Shown here: positions 1-8,794 of the stretch, in pieces
Numbering within the stretch: position 1 is the stretch's first letter
Layout: each line of letters starts with the position of its first letter
Assembly: GCF_004795895.1 (NCBI RefSeq)
Contig: NZ_CP039250.1
Location: forward strand, 3,038,001-3,102,000
DNA length: 64,000 nt
Direction: 5' to 3'
Source of the DNA: Sphingopyxis sp. PAMC25046
GTDB lineage: Bacteria > Pseudomonadota > Alphaproteobacteria > Sphingomonadales > Sphingomonadaceae
Translations under genes and position numbers: made by a program
Notes under the pieces: generated by a model
Database searches by the model: none
What the model saw: the letters and a program-made list of their open reading frames with translations, nothing else
Told to the model about the DNA's origin: nothing

Positions 1-92
1 AATTGCCTGGGATGGAGTTTGCGAAAGGCATCGCCGATCGCCGCGACGATCAGATCCGCCGTGAACAGCGACCTGGTTTCAGACCGAGCCAT
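1..92 (-). CDS. kdpB: Potassium-transporting ATPase subunit B, 5' end only
   Basis: Only the first 30 codons are in the window; the gene runs off the left edge. The peptide starts MARSETRSLFTADLIVAAIG, typical of the cytoplasmic N-terminus of KdpB, the P-type ATPase subunit that drives high-affinity K+ uptake by KdpFABC in the inner membrane. Its ATG lies 12 bases past the kdpA stop codon, as expected for a kdpFABC operon. The P-type phosphorylation motif and transmembrane segments are outside the window, so the call rests on the N-terminus and gene order. Confidence 0.88.
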   Translation of the reverse strand, partial: MARSETRSLFTADLIVAAIGDAFRKLHPRQ

Positions 93-104
93 ATGCGTTA
101 ATCC

Positions 105-1808
105 TTAGAAAAGCTGGCCGCGGATCATCGCGAGATGATCGGCGATCGGACCGAGCGCGAGGCCGGGAAGGAAAGTCAGGCCGCCGACGATCAGCACGAT
201 GCCGACAAGCAAGCCTGTCCACAGCGGGCCAGTGGTCGGGAAGCTGCCCGCCGTTGCCGGGGTATATTTCTTCGCAGCCAGACTGCCCGCGATGGCCAGC
301 ATGGGAATGATGATGAAGAAACGGCCGAGCCACATCGCGGCACCGAGCATTCCGTTGTAGAAGGACGTGCCCGCGGTCAGGCCGGCAAAGGCCGACCCGT
401 TGTTCGCGACCGCGCTCGTAAAACCATAGAGGATTTCCGAAAAGCCGTGCGGCCCCTTGTTGAGCGGTCCGGCAAGCCCCGCCTCGGTGACCGACGCGAT
501 CGCCGTGCCGCCGAGAATGATCAGCGGCAGCACCGCGATCGCAAGCACCGCGAGCTTGACCTCGCGCGCCTCGATCTTCTTGCCGACATATTCGGGGGTG
601 CGCCCGACCATCAGCCCCGCGACGAACACCGCGAGGATCGCGAAGAGGAGGAAGCCGTAAATGCCCGCGCCGACGCCGCCGATGACGACCTCGCCAAGCT
701 GCATGTTGAACAGCGGGATCATGCCGCCCAATGCGGTGAAGCTGTCGTGCATCGCGTTGACCGCGCCGCACGAAGCAGCCGTCGTGACCGCTGCAAACAG
801 TGACGAGGCGGAGATGCCGAAGCGGACTTCCTTGCCCTCCATATTGCCGCCGGCGACGCCGAGCTGGTGGAGGATCGGGTTACCGGTCGCTTCCTGCCAA
901 TAGACGACGCTGACGCCCGCAAGGAAGATGACGAGCATCGCGGCGAGGATCGCCCAGCCCTGACGCTGGTTGCCGACCGCTTTGCCGAAGGTCCAGGTCA
1001 GGCCGAAACCGATCGCGAAGATTGAGAGCATCTGGACGAGGTTCGTGACCGCGTTCGGATTTTCGAACGGATGCGCCGAGTTGGCGTTGAAGAAGCCGCC
1101 GCCGTTGGTGCCGAGCATCTTGATCGCTTCCTGCGACGCCACGGGGCCGAGCGTGAGCGTCTGCTTGACGCCCTCGAGCGTCGACACCTCGACCGAACCC
1201 GCGAGCGTTTGCGGCACGCCGTTCGCAATCAGGAAAATCGCATAGACGATGCAGATGGGCAGCAGCAGGTAGAGCGTGACGCGTGTGACGTCGGCCCAGA
1301 AATTGCCGAGCGTCGCGGCGCTGCGCCGCGCGAAGCCGCGGAAAAAGGCAAAGGCGAGCGCAATGCCCGTCGCTGCCGACAGGAAATTCTGGATCGTGAG
1401 CCCGACCATCTGACTGAGGTTCGACAGCGTCGCCTCGCCCGAATACCATTGCCAATTGGTGTTGGTCGCAAAGCTGATCGCGGTGTTGAACGCGCCATCC
1501 GTGCCGACCCCTTCATAACCGAGAGGGTTGAGCGGCAGCACGCCCTGCAGGCGCAGCACCGCATAGGTGAAGAGCAGCAGCACGGCGTTGAAAATCAGCA
1601 TATGGACCGCGTAACGGCGCCAGCTCTGCTCCTCGTTCGGGTCGATGCTCGCCAGGCGATAGAAACCCGCCTCGACGGTCCCCAGCAGGCGGTGCAGCGG
1701 CGTGCGCTGCCCGTCATAGAGCGCGAAGAGCCAGCGGCCCATCGGCTTGGTGATCGCAAGCAAAAGCCCGACGAAGACGATGATGAGAAGCCATCCCTGA
1801 AAGGTCAT
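105..1808 (-). CDS. kdpA: Potassium-transporting ATPase subunit A
   Basis: KdpA, 567 residues, is the K+-binding and translocating subunit of the KdpFABC pump in the inner membrane. It is a multi-pass protein with about ten hydrophobic segments. The selectivity-filter stretches of the superfamily of K+ transporters are visible: [12 protein letters not shown] near residue 115, [19 protein letters not shown] near 235, and [11 protein letters not shown] near 475. The length is normal for the family. A GGGGAGG ribosome-binding site 8 bases before the ATG supports this start. It follows kdpF by 13 bases and precedes kdpB. Expression is probably induced by K+ limitation through KdpDE, as in known operons, but those regulators are not in the window. 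Confidence 0.97.
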   Translation of the reverse strand: MTFQGWLLIIVFVGLLLAITKPMGRWLFALYDGQRTPLHRLLGTVEAGFYRLASIDPNEEQSWRRYAVHMLIFNAVLLLFTYAVLRLQGVLPLNPLGYEGVGTDGAFNTAISFATNTNWQWYSGEATLSNLSQMVGLTIQNFLSAATGIALAFAFFRGFARRSAATLGNFWADVTRVTLYLLLPICIVYAIFLIANGVPQTLAGSVEVSTLEGVKQTLTLGPVASQEAIKMLGTNGGGFFNANSAHPFENPNAVTNLVQMLSIFAIGFGLTWTFGKAVGNQRQGWAILAAMLVIFLAGVSVVYWQEATGNPILHQLGVAGGNMEGKEVRFGISASSLFAAVTTAASCGAVNAMHDSFTALGGMIPLFNMQLGEVVIGGVGAGIYGFLLFAILAVFVAGLMVGRTPEYVGKKIEAREVKLAVLAIAVLPLIILGGTAIASVTEAGLAGPLNKGPHGFSEILYGFTSAVANNGSAFAGLTAGTSFYNGMLGAAMWLGRFFIIIPMLAIAGSLAAKKYTPATAGSFPTTGPLWTGLLVGIVLIVGGLTFLPGLALGPIADHLAMIRGQLF

Positions 1809-1821
1809 GGCGCCGCCTCCC

Positions 1822-1911
1822 CTAAAAGCGTTCGGGCCGTGCGAGCACGGCGACGAGATAGACGAGAAGGCCGATCGCGGTGGCGCCGGCGAGCCATAGG
1901 TCGAGAGTCAT
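1822..1911 (-). CDS. kdpF: KdpF small subunit, 29 residues
   Basis: This 29-residue peptide is one transmembrane helix starting [19 protein letters not shown] and ending RPERF. Its length, single helix, short C-terminal charged tail and place immediately before kdpA are those of KdpF, which sits at the KdpA-KdpB interface and stabilises the complex. A GAGGT ribosome-binding site overlaps the stop codon of the preceding small ORF at 1921, so the two are probably translated in a coupled manner. It is too short for most automatic callers. Confidence 0.85.
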   Translation of the reverse strand: MTLDLWLAGATAIGLLVYLVAVLARPERF

Positions 1912-1920
1912 GGCGTTACC

Positions 1921-2004
1921 TCACGCGTCGTCGCAAAGGCGCGCATAGCCGAGGCTTGCCGCCAGAAGCGCGAGGATGATGCCGATCCAGAGAATATCCT
2001 GCAT
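1921..2004 (-). CDS. Small membrane peptide at head of kdp operon, 27 residues
   Basis: A 27-codon ORF reads MQDILWIGIILALLAASLGY followed by ARLCDDA. It predicts one N-terminal transmembrane helix followed by a short tail containing Arg, Cys and two Asp. It is the first ORF of the kdp transcript and its stop codon overlaps the kdpF ribosome-binding site. I recall similar unnamed peptides with a tyrosine and a C-terminal CDxx tail ahead of kdpF in other bacteria, but this is memory and not a search. It could be an extra subunit, a leader peptide for translational coupling, or a chance ORF. No function is assigned. Confidence 0.55.
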   Translation of the reverse strand: MQDILWIGIILALLAASLGYARLCDDA

Positions 2005-2162
2005 GATTTGCTCCAGCAAGGCGCCCGCCACAAAGGTGGCGCGGGTCGTCTGCGGAGCATCAATTAGTTCAGGCGCGCGTTTGAATTCGAGAGAGTGAAA
2101 TCACCCCCTACATAGTGTTTGCATATGATTTTGCGAAAATGGGCGTCGGCCGTGGCGTCCCG

Positions 2163-3530
2163 TCAACTCCGGGCCAGTTCGCGCGCATAGCCCTTGAACC
2201 CCCATGTCAGGATGATTGCGGCGAGCGGGAAAGCGACCGCCGCGACGACGGCGATCGAGTAGCGCAGCGCGGATTCGTCTTGGAAAAGATTGTCGGTCAG
2301 CAGTGCCATCAGCATCGGACCGAAGCCGAGGCCGACCAGATTGACGACGAAGAAATAGAGCGCGGTCATCCGCGCGCGATATTCGTTCGGCGTGATCAGT
2401 TGCAAGGCGACGCCGCCCACGCCGTGCATCGTCAGACATGGGAAGGCCAATCCCAGCATCGCGAACGCCAGCGCCGGATCGGGCATCAAGGCCATCGCTG
2501 CCAGCGGCGGACCGCCGAGCAGGATCGACAGCCGCATCACCCGCAAATGCGCATCACCCACCCCTTTGACGAACAAACGGTCGGCGAGCGCGCCCCCCGC
2601 AATCAACCCGACGGCGCCGCCCACCGCCATGATCACGCCGAACCACAGGCCCGCTTGCGCAACCTCCATGCCGTAGCTGCGCGCGAAGAAGGTCGGTATC
2701 CACGCGATCGCGCCATACATGACAAGACCGATCAGCGACATGCCGCCGAACAGCGCACCGAGCGCCGCCCGCTGTCCGCCGATGTGCGCGACAAGACCGG
2801 GTGCGTCGGCCGGCGCATCCGGCATCACCGCGGCGGCCGCCCGCCCGCGGCGAAAAGGCTCACGCACGGTCAGCATGAGCAGCGCGACCAATATTCCCGG
2901 CGCCGCCACCCAGACGAAAATCAACCGCCACGCATCCATCGGACCATAGAAGGGGACATCGACCGTCGGCGCGGCCAGCACCGCCTGAACGACGAAGGAG
3001 CCTAGGATCATCGCGACGCCCGAACCCAGCGGGACGCCGATCGAATAGACCGCCATCGCCCGCGCCAGCCGGTCGCGCGGAAAATAGTCGCTGAGCATCG
3101 AATAGGCGGCGGGTGATAGCGTCGCTTCGCCCACGCCGACGCCCATGCGCGCAGCGAAGAGCGACGCATAGCTTCCCGCAAAGCCGCAACCGGCCGTCAT
3201 CACGCTCCACACCGCGATTCCCGCGACGATGAGGTTCCGGCGGTTATAGCGGTCGGCGATCCATGCGAGCGGCAAGCCGAGCAGCGTATAGAAAAGGGCG
3301 AAGGCCAGTCCGATGAGCAGACTGACCTGCGTATCCGAGATATCGAGCGCGGCGCGGATCGGCGCGACCAGCAGGCTGAGGATCATGCGGTCGACGAACG
3401 ACAGCGTATAGGCGAACAGAAGGATCGCCACGACGTACCAGCTATAGGCCGGACGCGGCCAGGGCGGCGGTTCCCGTTCCCCAGCACTCGCCTGTCTGGT
3501 CGCATCGCCGCTCGCTCGCTCGGTCGCCAT
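2163..3530 (-). CDS. MFS transporter, spinster-like family
   Basis: A 455-residue major facilitator superfamily permease of the inner membrane with about twelve hydrophobic segments. The first helix carries YTLSFVDRMILSLLVAPI, and loop 2-3 has the MFS motif in the form LPLAWIADRYNRR. The segment RMGVGVGEATLSPAAYSM is typical of spinster-like permeases in sphingomonads. The ATG at 3530 is chosen over an upstream GTG at 3554 because GGGAGAGG lies just before it. The gene is divergent from a TonB receptor across a perfect palindrome, suggesting shared control and passage of one compound across both membranes. The substrate is not evident. A second member of the family is at 31782-33095. Confidence 0.9.
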   Translation of the reverse strand: MATERASGDATRQASAGEREPPPWPRPAYSWYVVAILLFAYTLSFVDRMILSLLVAPIRAALDISDTQVSLLIGLAFALFYTLLGLPLAWIADRYNRRNLIVAGIAVWSVMTAGCGFAGSYASLFAARMGVGVGEATLSPAAYSMLSDYFPRDRLARAMAVYSIGVPLGSGVAMILGSFVVQAVLAAPTVDVPFYGPMDAWRLIFVWVAAPGILVALLMLTVREPFRRGRAAAAVMPDAPADAPGLVAHIGGQRAALGALFGGMSLIGLVMYGAIAWIPTFFARSYGMEVAQAGLWFGVIMAVGGAVGLIAGGALADRLFVKGVGDAHLRVMRLSILLGGPPLAAMALMPDPALAFAMLGLAFPCLTMHGVGGVALQLITPNEYRARMTALYFFVVNLVGLGFGPMLMALLTDNLFQDESALRYSIAVVAAVAFPLAAIILTWGFKGYARELARS

Positions 3531-3601
3531 ATCCTCTCCCGGCTTTCGCTCCACCCGCAGCCGCCCCCTTGCACCGCGGGGCGTGCTGCGATATGAAGTA
3601 G

Positions 3602-3621
3602 ATACTTAGCTAACTAAGTAT
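3602..3621. promoter_or_regulatory. Perfect 8-4-8 palindrome between MFS and TonB receptor genes
   Basis: ATACTTAG-ctaa-CTAAGTAT is a perfect inverted repeat in the divergent intergenic region. An 11-base palindrome TGACA-g-TGTCA follows at 3623-3633 and overlaps a TTGACA hexamer (3622-3627). The symmetry and AT-rich core suit a TetR-type operator serving both directions. No regulator gene lies beside it, so the repressor would be encoded elsewhere. Confidence 0.6.
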
Positions 3622-3696
3622 TTGACAGTGTCAGTCAAGCAGGAACTCACGAACGCGACAACGAAAAACGAACTTAAAATAATGGGAGAGCGATTC

Positions 3697-5883
3697 ATGG
3701 TCAGAAAAATACTGAACCCGTCGTCACGGCTGTTGGCAGGGATTGCCCTGCTGACGATGCCCGCCATCGCCGCGGCACAGGATAACGAGGAGAGCGCCGA
3801 CGGCGATATCATCGTCACCGCCCAGCGGCAGGAGCAGAAGCTGCAGGACGTTCCGGTATCGGTCACCGCTTTCGGTTCGGAACAGCTTCGCGCGAACAAT
3901 ATAGAGACCGTCGCCGACATCGCGCTCCGCACGCCGGGATTGGCCGCAAGCGCGGTCGACCCCATCAACACCAATTTCGCGATGCGCGGTATCGGCAGTG
4001 CGCCGGGCATCAGCCAGAATGCCGGCGGCGATCCCTCGGTCGTCGTCTTCGTCGACGGCGTCTATGCGGGTCGCGGCAGCACCCCCGATCTCGACGCCCT
4101 CGACCTCGAACGCGTCGAAGTGCTCCGCGGTCCGCAGGGAACGCTGTTCGGCAAGAACGCCATCGGCGGCCTGATCCAGTTCGTCAGCCGCAAGCCGTCG
4201 GCCGACACCAGCTTCTATTTCGAGGGCACTTACGGCAATTACGACCGCGTCGGCGTCGTCGCGCGCGGCAATATGGCGCTGACCGATAAAATCTATCTGT
4301 CGGCAGGCCTCTCGCACAAGCAACGCGACGGTTTCGAATTTAACGAGACGACGGGCAATGACGTCAACGACCTGAACCTGACGACAGGACGCCTCGCCTT
4401 GCGGCTGGTGCCGACCGACACACTCGACATCATACTTCGCGCCGACATCTCGCGGCAGGACCAGAAGGGCAATCCGCGCCACAATAATTGCGACGCCAGT
4501 TTCAACGGCGGCGTCCACTGCGTGGGCATCAACCCCGATCCGCGCGTGGTGAACGCCTATATCGACGGCATGATCAAGCGGACGATCCAGTCCTATTCGG
4601 CCGAGATCAACCTCGACCTGCCCTTCGGCACGCTCACCTCGCTGACCGCGCTCCGCAAGGTCGATTTCCAGTTCGAAACGCCCTTTTTCAGCAATCCGGT
4701 CAACCCGCCGAACCAGATCGAATCGACCGATTTCGGCGACGAGGACAACACGCAGTTCAGCCAGGAATTGCGGCTGGCGTTCGATGCGTTCGACGGCCGG
4801 CTGAACGGCCAGACGGGGCTTTATTATCTGAAAGAGGACACCGATCGCATTCAGGGACAGATCCAGGATTTCGCGACGCCCGCGATCAGCGGCATCGGCA
4901 TATTTCCGCAGTCGGTCAACGCGCGCAGCTTCGCGATCTTCGGGCAGCTCGATTACGAAATAGTCCCGTCGCTGACCGCCACGTTGGGCGCGCGAATGAC
5001 ATGGGAGAAAAAGAGCGGCCGGTTCGCGGGCTACAAGGGCGACAACGGCCCCGGCGTGCCGCCGCCGCTCGGCACGCCGGCCGGCTATGACGTGACCGCG
5101 AGCCAGAAATGGAAAGCTTTCACTCCGCGGTTCGCCTTGAACTGGAAGGCGACGGACGATGTGTTGCTCTATGCGTCGGCGGCGCGCGGCTACAAGAGCG
5201 GAGGGTTTCAAGGCCTTTCGGGCACCGCAGCGGGCGCATCGACCCCCTATGACCCCGAATTCGCCTGGGGGTACGAGGTCGGTGCCAAGACCGAATGGTT
5301 CGACCGGCGACTGCGGTTCAATGTCGCATTGTTCCAGACCGATTATTCGGATCTTCAGGTGTCGCAGCTCGTCCCGCTCTGCTGCGTCGTCGTCAGCAAC
5401 GCGGCGAAGGCGAAAATCAAGGGCGCCGAGGTCGAAGTCCTCGCACGCCCGTTCGAAGGCTTCCAGCTTGACGGCAGCTATGCCTGGCTCGACGCGAAGT
5501 TCACCGAATATTCAATCCCCGGCCAGGCCTATACCGGTAATCGCCTGCCCCGATCGCCGAAGAACAAGTTCAACGTCGGCGGGCAATATGAAACACCGAT
5601 CGGCGATTTGTCGGCCAAGCTCCGGGTCGATTACAGCTGGGTCGACGACGCCTTTTTCGAAGCGTCGAACATCCCGCAACAATTGTGGCCGAGCCACGAG
5701 AATCTCGACGCGCGCCTGTCGATCGCGGGTCCCGACGAACGGTGGGAGCTTTCGCTGTGGGGCAAGAACCTCACCGACGAGCTGGTTCCGACCTACGTCA
5801 CCTATTTCGGCCCATACCGCCAGATACTGACACCCTATGCGCCGCCGCGCACCTATGGCGTCACCATGGCATTCAAGATCTGA
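3697..5883 (+). CDS. TonB-dependent outer-membrane receptor
   Basis: A 728-residue precursor of a TonB-dependent receptor. Residues 1-26 form a signal peptide (MVRKILNPSSRLLAGIALLT then MPAIAAAQ). The mature N-terminus carries a TonB-box-like DIIVTAQRQEQKLQDVPVSV, followed by a plug domain to about residue 160 with the conserved VEVLRGPQGTLFGKNAIGG. The rest is a predicted beta barrel ending in YGVTMAFKI. The ATG at 3697 is preceded by GGGAGAG; an in-frame TTG at 3622 would destroy the signal peptide. It is divergent from an MFS permease and followed by a DUF3237 gene. The family in sphingomonads takes up siderophores, glycans or aromatic compounds; the ligand here is unknown. Confidence 0.93.
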   Translation: MVRKILNPSSRLLAGIALLTMPAIAAAQDNEESADGDIIVTAQRQEQKLQDVPVSVTAFGSEQLRANNIETVADIALRTPGLAASAVDPINTNFAMRGIGSAPGISQNAGGDPSVVVFVDGVYAGRGSTPDLDALDLERVEVLRGPQGTLFGKNAIGGLIQFVSRKPSADTSFYFEGTYGNYDRVGVVARGNMALTDKIYLSAGLSHKQRDGFEFNETTGNDVNDLNLTTGRLALRLVPTDTLDIILRADISRQDQKGNPRHNNCDASFNGGVHCVGINPDPRVVNAYIDGMIKRTIQSYSAEINLDLPFGTLTSLTALRKVDFQFETPFFSNPVNPPNQIESTDFGDEDNTQFSQELRLAFDAFDGRLNGQTGLYYLKEDTDRIQGQIQDFATPAISGIGIFPQSVNARSFAIFGQLDYEIVPSLTATLGARMTWEKKSGRFAGYKGDNGPGVPPPLGTPAGYDVTASQKWKAFTPRFALNWKATDDVLLYASAARGYKSGGFQGLSGTAAGASTPYDPEFAWGYEVGAKTEWFDRRLRFNVALFQTDYSDLQVSQLVPLCCVVVSNAAKAKIKGAEVEVLARPFEGFQLDGSYAWLDAKFTEYSIPGQAYTGNRLPRSPKNKFNVGGQYETPIGDLSAKLRVDYSWVDDAFFEASNIPQQLWPSHENLDARLSIAGPDERWELSLWGKNLTDELVPTYVTYFGPYRQILTPYAPPRTYGVTMAFKI

Positions 5884-5891
5884 TCCGCGGC

Positions 5892-5916
5892 GCGGCGGGG
5901 AGGACTTCCCCGCCGC
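5892..5916 (+). terminator. GC-rich hairpin after the TonB receptor
   Basis: GCGGCGGGGA-ggact-TCCCCGCCGC forms a perfect 10-bp stem 8 bases after the receptor stop. There is no following T run, so it may be a factor-dependent terminator or an attenuator or mRNA stabiliser before the DUF3237 gene. Confidence 0.45.
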
Positions 5917-5946
5917 CCCCTCCCCCGTTCAACGAAAGGATTGATG

Positions 5947-6417
5947 ATGGACCAGCCCGAGTTCCGCTACCTCTGCTCCTATCGCGCCACCTTCACCGAA
6001 CCCCAGCAGCAGATCGGGACCGCGCATTTCGGCCGCCGTATGATCGCCGCGCTCACCGGCGGCGAAGTCGAAGGCGAACGGCTGCGCGGCCGCGTCATGC
6101 CGAGCGGCGGCGACTGGGCGACGATCGACGACAGGGATACGCTACGCCTCGACGCGCGGATCACCTTCGAAACGCACGACGGGGCGCTGATCTATATATC
6201 CTATCGCGGCGTGCTGCGGCCGCTGTCGGTGGCGCATCGGCATGCCCGAGGCGGCGGTCCGCAAACCGCGGCCGAGCGCAAGGAGATCTATTTCCGCACG
6301 ACCCCGATGTTCGAAACCGGCGACGAGCGCTATTCCTGGCTCAACGACATCGTCGCGGTCGGGCTGGGCGCAAGCGTCGGCGGAGCCGTCCGCTATGATG
6401 TGTTCGAGCTTCTGTAG
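5947..6417 (+). CDS. DUF3237 domain protein
   Basis: A 156-residue cytoplasmic protein without signal peptide or membrane segment. It matches my memory of DUF3237 (UPF0311): an N-terminal strand with a fatty-ring hydrophobic pattern, VMPSGGDWATIDDRDTLRLD in the middle, and YISYRGVLRP plus the later YSWLNDIVAVGLG near the end. The biochemical role of the family is unproven. GAAAGGA six bases upstream favours the third of three consecutive start codons (TTG, ATG, ATG). It follows the TonB receptor by 63 bases on the same strand and is probably part of the same catabolic or uptake module. Confidence 0.8.
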   Translation: MDQPEFRYLCSYRATFTEPQQQIGTAHFGRRMIAALTGGEVEGERLRGRVMPSGGDWATIDDRDTLRLDARITFETHDGALIYISYRGVLRPLSVAHRHARGGGPQTAAERKEIYFRTTPMFETGDERYSWLNDIVAVGLGASVGGAVRYDVFELL

Positions 6418-6451
6418 CGGGGCCGGGGACCGGGCTTTGGCGAGCCCCCGA

Positions 6452-6808
6452 TCAGATCGGCGAATGCTGATGCAATACCAGTTTCCAGGCCTCGGGACGC
6501 CGCACATAGGCTGAACTGACAAGCGCGGCATAGGGCTCACCATCGGCACGCGTCACATCCGCGCGGTAGCTGATGATCGCAAAATCGTCGCCGCCGTTCA
6601 GAAACTGGCGATTTCCCATCCTCAGGTCACGCCAGCGGTTGGCGTTGGTGGCGGTTGCCGCCACCTCCTCGCGCGAATGCACGCCGTGCATCTCTCCCGC
6701 TTGCGGAAAGGCGAGCAGGCACCGGACATCGACATGGGTCAGAAAATGCTCTTTCCCGTCGAGCCAGAATCCCTGCTCGATGTCGTAAAGCTCCTCCTCT
6801 AGTGCCAT
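6452..6808 (-). CDS. NTF2-like (SnoaL/DUF4440-type) protein
   Basis: A 118-residue protein with the cone-shaped NTF2-like pattern: an N-terminal helix (LEEELYDIEQGFWLDGKEHF), a central HSREEVAATATNANRWRDL helix and strands ending with WKLVLHQHSPI. Such proteins bind or isomerise small hydrophobic molecules, but the fold alone does not give a reaction. GGAGAATGCG precedes the ATG. It converges with the DUF3237 gene (34-base gap) and follows the PRC-like gene by 27 bases on the same strand. Confidence 0.72.
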   Translation of the reverse strand: MALEEELYDIEQGFWLDGKEHFLTHVDVRCLLAFPQAGEMHGVHSREEVAATATNANRWRDLRMGNRQFLNGGDDFAIISYRADVTRADGEPYAALVSSAYVRRPEAWKLVLHQHSPI

Positions 6809-6835
6809 CGCATTCTCCTTCCGAACGGAAGCTGA

Positions 6836-7384
6836 TCAACCACCTTCCTTCTGTGCGCGCGCCGCCTTGACCCCCGCCAGAAACTGTTTTTCATTGACCT
6901 TCACCGCCAATCCCTTCTTCGATATGAAAAAGGCGGCGCGCGGCATGGTGATATTGCCTTCGCTGGTCGCCAGCACCGCGCCCTGCGGCGCCACCGCCGC
7001 GACCTTGCCGAGCACCGCTGCTCCATCGGCGCTGCGCACTTCCGCGCCCGGCTTCAAGACGCCCTCGACCGCCGCCGCATCGGCCTCGGCCTGCTTCAGC
7101 ACCGCAACGATCTTCGCCTTGGGTGCCTTCAGCGCCGGGCCCTTGGCGCCCTTCACAAAGGCCTTCTTCGGGACGACCAATCCATTGCCGTCGATCGAAA
7201 CCGCAACCCTGTCTCCCGACACTTTGGCGATCTGGCCGACTTCTTCGCCATCCTGGTCATAGACTTTGGCGCCGGCAACGAGCGACGCGGCGGGCGCGGC
7301 CTCTTGCGCATGCGCGGCGGGACCGGCGATCGGGATCGCGCTCGCAAGGCACAGCGCGGCGATAGGGCCGAAGAATTTGGGCAT
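6836..7384 (-). CDS. Secreted protein with two tandem PRC-barrel-like repeats
   Basis: A 182-residue precursor with a clear signal peptide (residues 1-26, cut after AAHA). The mature part has two related units. Unit one, about residues 35-85, reads AGAKVYDQDGEEVGQIAKV and ends with VVPKKAFVKG. Unit two, about residues 112-162, reads PGAEVRSADGAAVLGKVAAV and ends with TMPRAAFFISKKG. The start motif and spacing resemble PRC-barrel domains. An alanine-rich linker joins the units. AGGAG seven bases before the ATG at 7384 fixes this start. It is most likely periplasmic; its function is unknown. Confidence 0.7.
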   Translation of the reverse strand: MPKFFGPIAALCLASAIPIAGPAAHAQEAAPAASLVAGAKVYDQDGEEVGQIAKVSGDRVAVSIDGNGLVVPKKAFVKGAKGPALKAPKAKIVAVLKQAEADAAAVEGVLKPGAEVRSADGAAVLGKVAAVAPQGAVLATSEGNITMPRAAFFISKKGLAVKVNEKQFLAGVKAARAQKEGG

Positions 7385-7490
7385 GAAACACTCCTGTCGA
7401 ACAAGAATGACCGCCCGTGCCGCATCGCGCCGCGGCACACCAAATGCGATATTGCCCGGCCGTGCAGCGGACGCGGCGAGCCGACGTTTG

Positions 7491-8669
7491 CTAGCGGTAG
7501 TCGATCGCCAGTTTCTCCGCGGCGGCAGCGGCAGCGGCGCGGGCGTCGTCGGCCGTACCGCCCGCCACTTTGGCAAGTGCCACGCCCATCCGGCGCCAGG
7601 GTCGCGTCACCGGCTTGCCGAAGATGCGGACATCGACCGAGGTTGCAGCATTCGGTGGCGTCAATGCGTCGCCGATCCCCGTGATCGCGAAATCGGACGC
7701 GTCGCGGTCGGCGAGGAGCACGGCGCTGGCGCTCGCGTCGGGAACCGCGATCGCGGGGATCGGCAGGCCGAGAATCGCGCGCGCGTGGAGGTCGAATTCG
7801 GAGAGCGATTGCGAGATCAGCGTCACCATGCCCGTGTCGTGCGGGCGCGGGCTGAGCTCGGAGAAGATCACCGTGTTGCCCTTCACGAAAAATTCGACCC
7901 CGAAGATGCCGTGGCCGCCGAGCGCATCGACCACCTTGGTCGCCATATCCTGCGCGCTCGCCAGCGCCGCGTCCGACATCGCCGCGGGCTGCCAGCTTTC
8001 GCGATAATCGCCGCGTTCCTGCCGGTGGCCGATCGGCGGGCAGAAGGCGACGCCGTCCTTGTGCCGCACGGTGAGCAGCGTGATTTCGTAATCGAAATCG
8101 ATGAACGCCTCGGCAATCACGCGCAGCCGGTCGCCGCGCATCCCGGCGGCAGCATAGTCCCACGCCGCATCGACCCCGACGGCGTCCTTCACCGTGCTCT
8201 GGCCCTTGCCCGACGAGGACATCACGGGTTTGACGACGAGCGGGAAGCCGATGCGCTCGGCCGCAGCCTGCAATTCCTCACGCGTCTCGGCATATTCGAA
8301 GGTCGATGTGGTGAGCTCAAGCTCGCTTGCCGCGAGATCGCGGATCGCGTCGCGGTTCATCGTCAGCTGCGCCGCACGCGCCGAGGGAACGACGTGGAAG
8401 CCTTCGGCCTCGACTTCGGCGAGAATCTCGGTGCGGATCGCCTCGACCTCGGGGACGATATGATCGGGCTTGTGCTTTTCGATCGCGGCGCGGAGCGCAT
8501 CGCCGTCGAGCATCGAAAAAACCTCATATTCGTCGGCGACCTGCATCGCGGGAGCGTCGGCATAGCTGTCGCACGCGACGACATGGCAACCGAGGCGCTT
8601 TGCCGAAATCACGAATTCGCGGCCGAGCTCGCCCGAGCCGAGGAGAAGTATCTTTGCGGTGGGGGTCAT
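7491..8669 (-). CDS. purT: Formate-dependent phosphoribosylglycinamide formyltransferase
   Basis: PurT, 392 residues, makes formyl-GAR from GAR, formate and ATP in purine synthesis, without folate. It is an ATP-grasp enzyme: [20 protein letters not shown] at the N-terminus, substrate loop PEVEAIRTE, the ATP-binding [16 protein letters not shown], and the metal-binding [23 protein letters not shown]. The length equals the E. coli enzyme. The start at 8669 gives [10 protein letters not shown] and removes an unlikely N-terminal extension. It is separated by 106 bases from the downstream PRC-like gene and is divergent from an NTF2-like gene. Confidence 0.96.
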   Translation of the reverse strand: MTPTAKILLLGSGELGREFVISAKRLGCHVVACDSYADAPAMQVADEYEVFSMLDGDALRAAIEKHKPDHIVPEVEAIRTEILAEVEAEGFHVVPSARAAQLTMNRDAIRDLAASELELTTSTFEYAETREELQAAAERIGFPLVVKPVMSSSGKGQSTVKDAVGVDAAWDYAAAGMRGDRLRVIAEAFIDFDYEITLLTVRHKDGVAFCPPIGHRQERGDYRESWQPAAMSDAALASAQDMATKVVDALGGHGIFGVEFFVKGNTVIFSELSPRPHDTGMVTLISQSLSEFDLHARAILGLPIPAIAVPDASASAVLLADRDASDFAITGIGDALTPPNAATSVDVRIFGKPVTRPWRRMGVALAKVAGGTADDARAAAAAAAEKLAIDYR

Positions 8670-8794
8670 AGGGACAGCTCCGAATCTGAAGCGCCTCCAC
8701 AGCCGATATTGCGCCGCCGCGCAATGCACGTTTGTTCAACGCGTCCGGCCGCCCCCGCATTAGAATGGATCGCGCCGGACACAGGAGAAAGCCG

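Noticed and set aside
2005..2162. Regulatory site for KdpE or a K+-sensing RNA upstream of the kdp operon
   Set aside because: Apart from a short GCCAC/GTGGC hairpin there is no recognisable riboswitch fold or repeat pair.
3724..5211. A 495-codon minus-strand frame inside the TonB receptor gene
   Set aside because: Shadow frame of a clear receptor gene, with no start signal and low-complexity translation.
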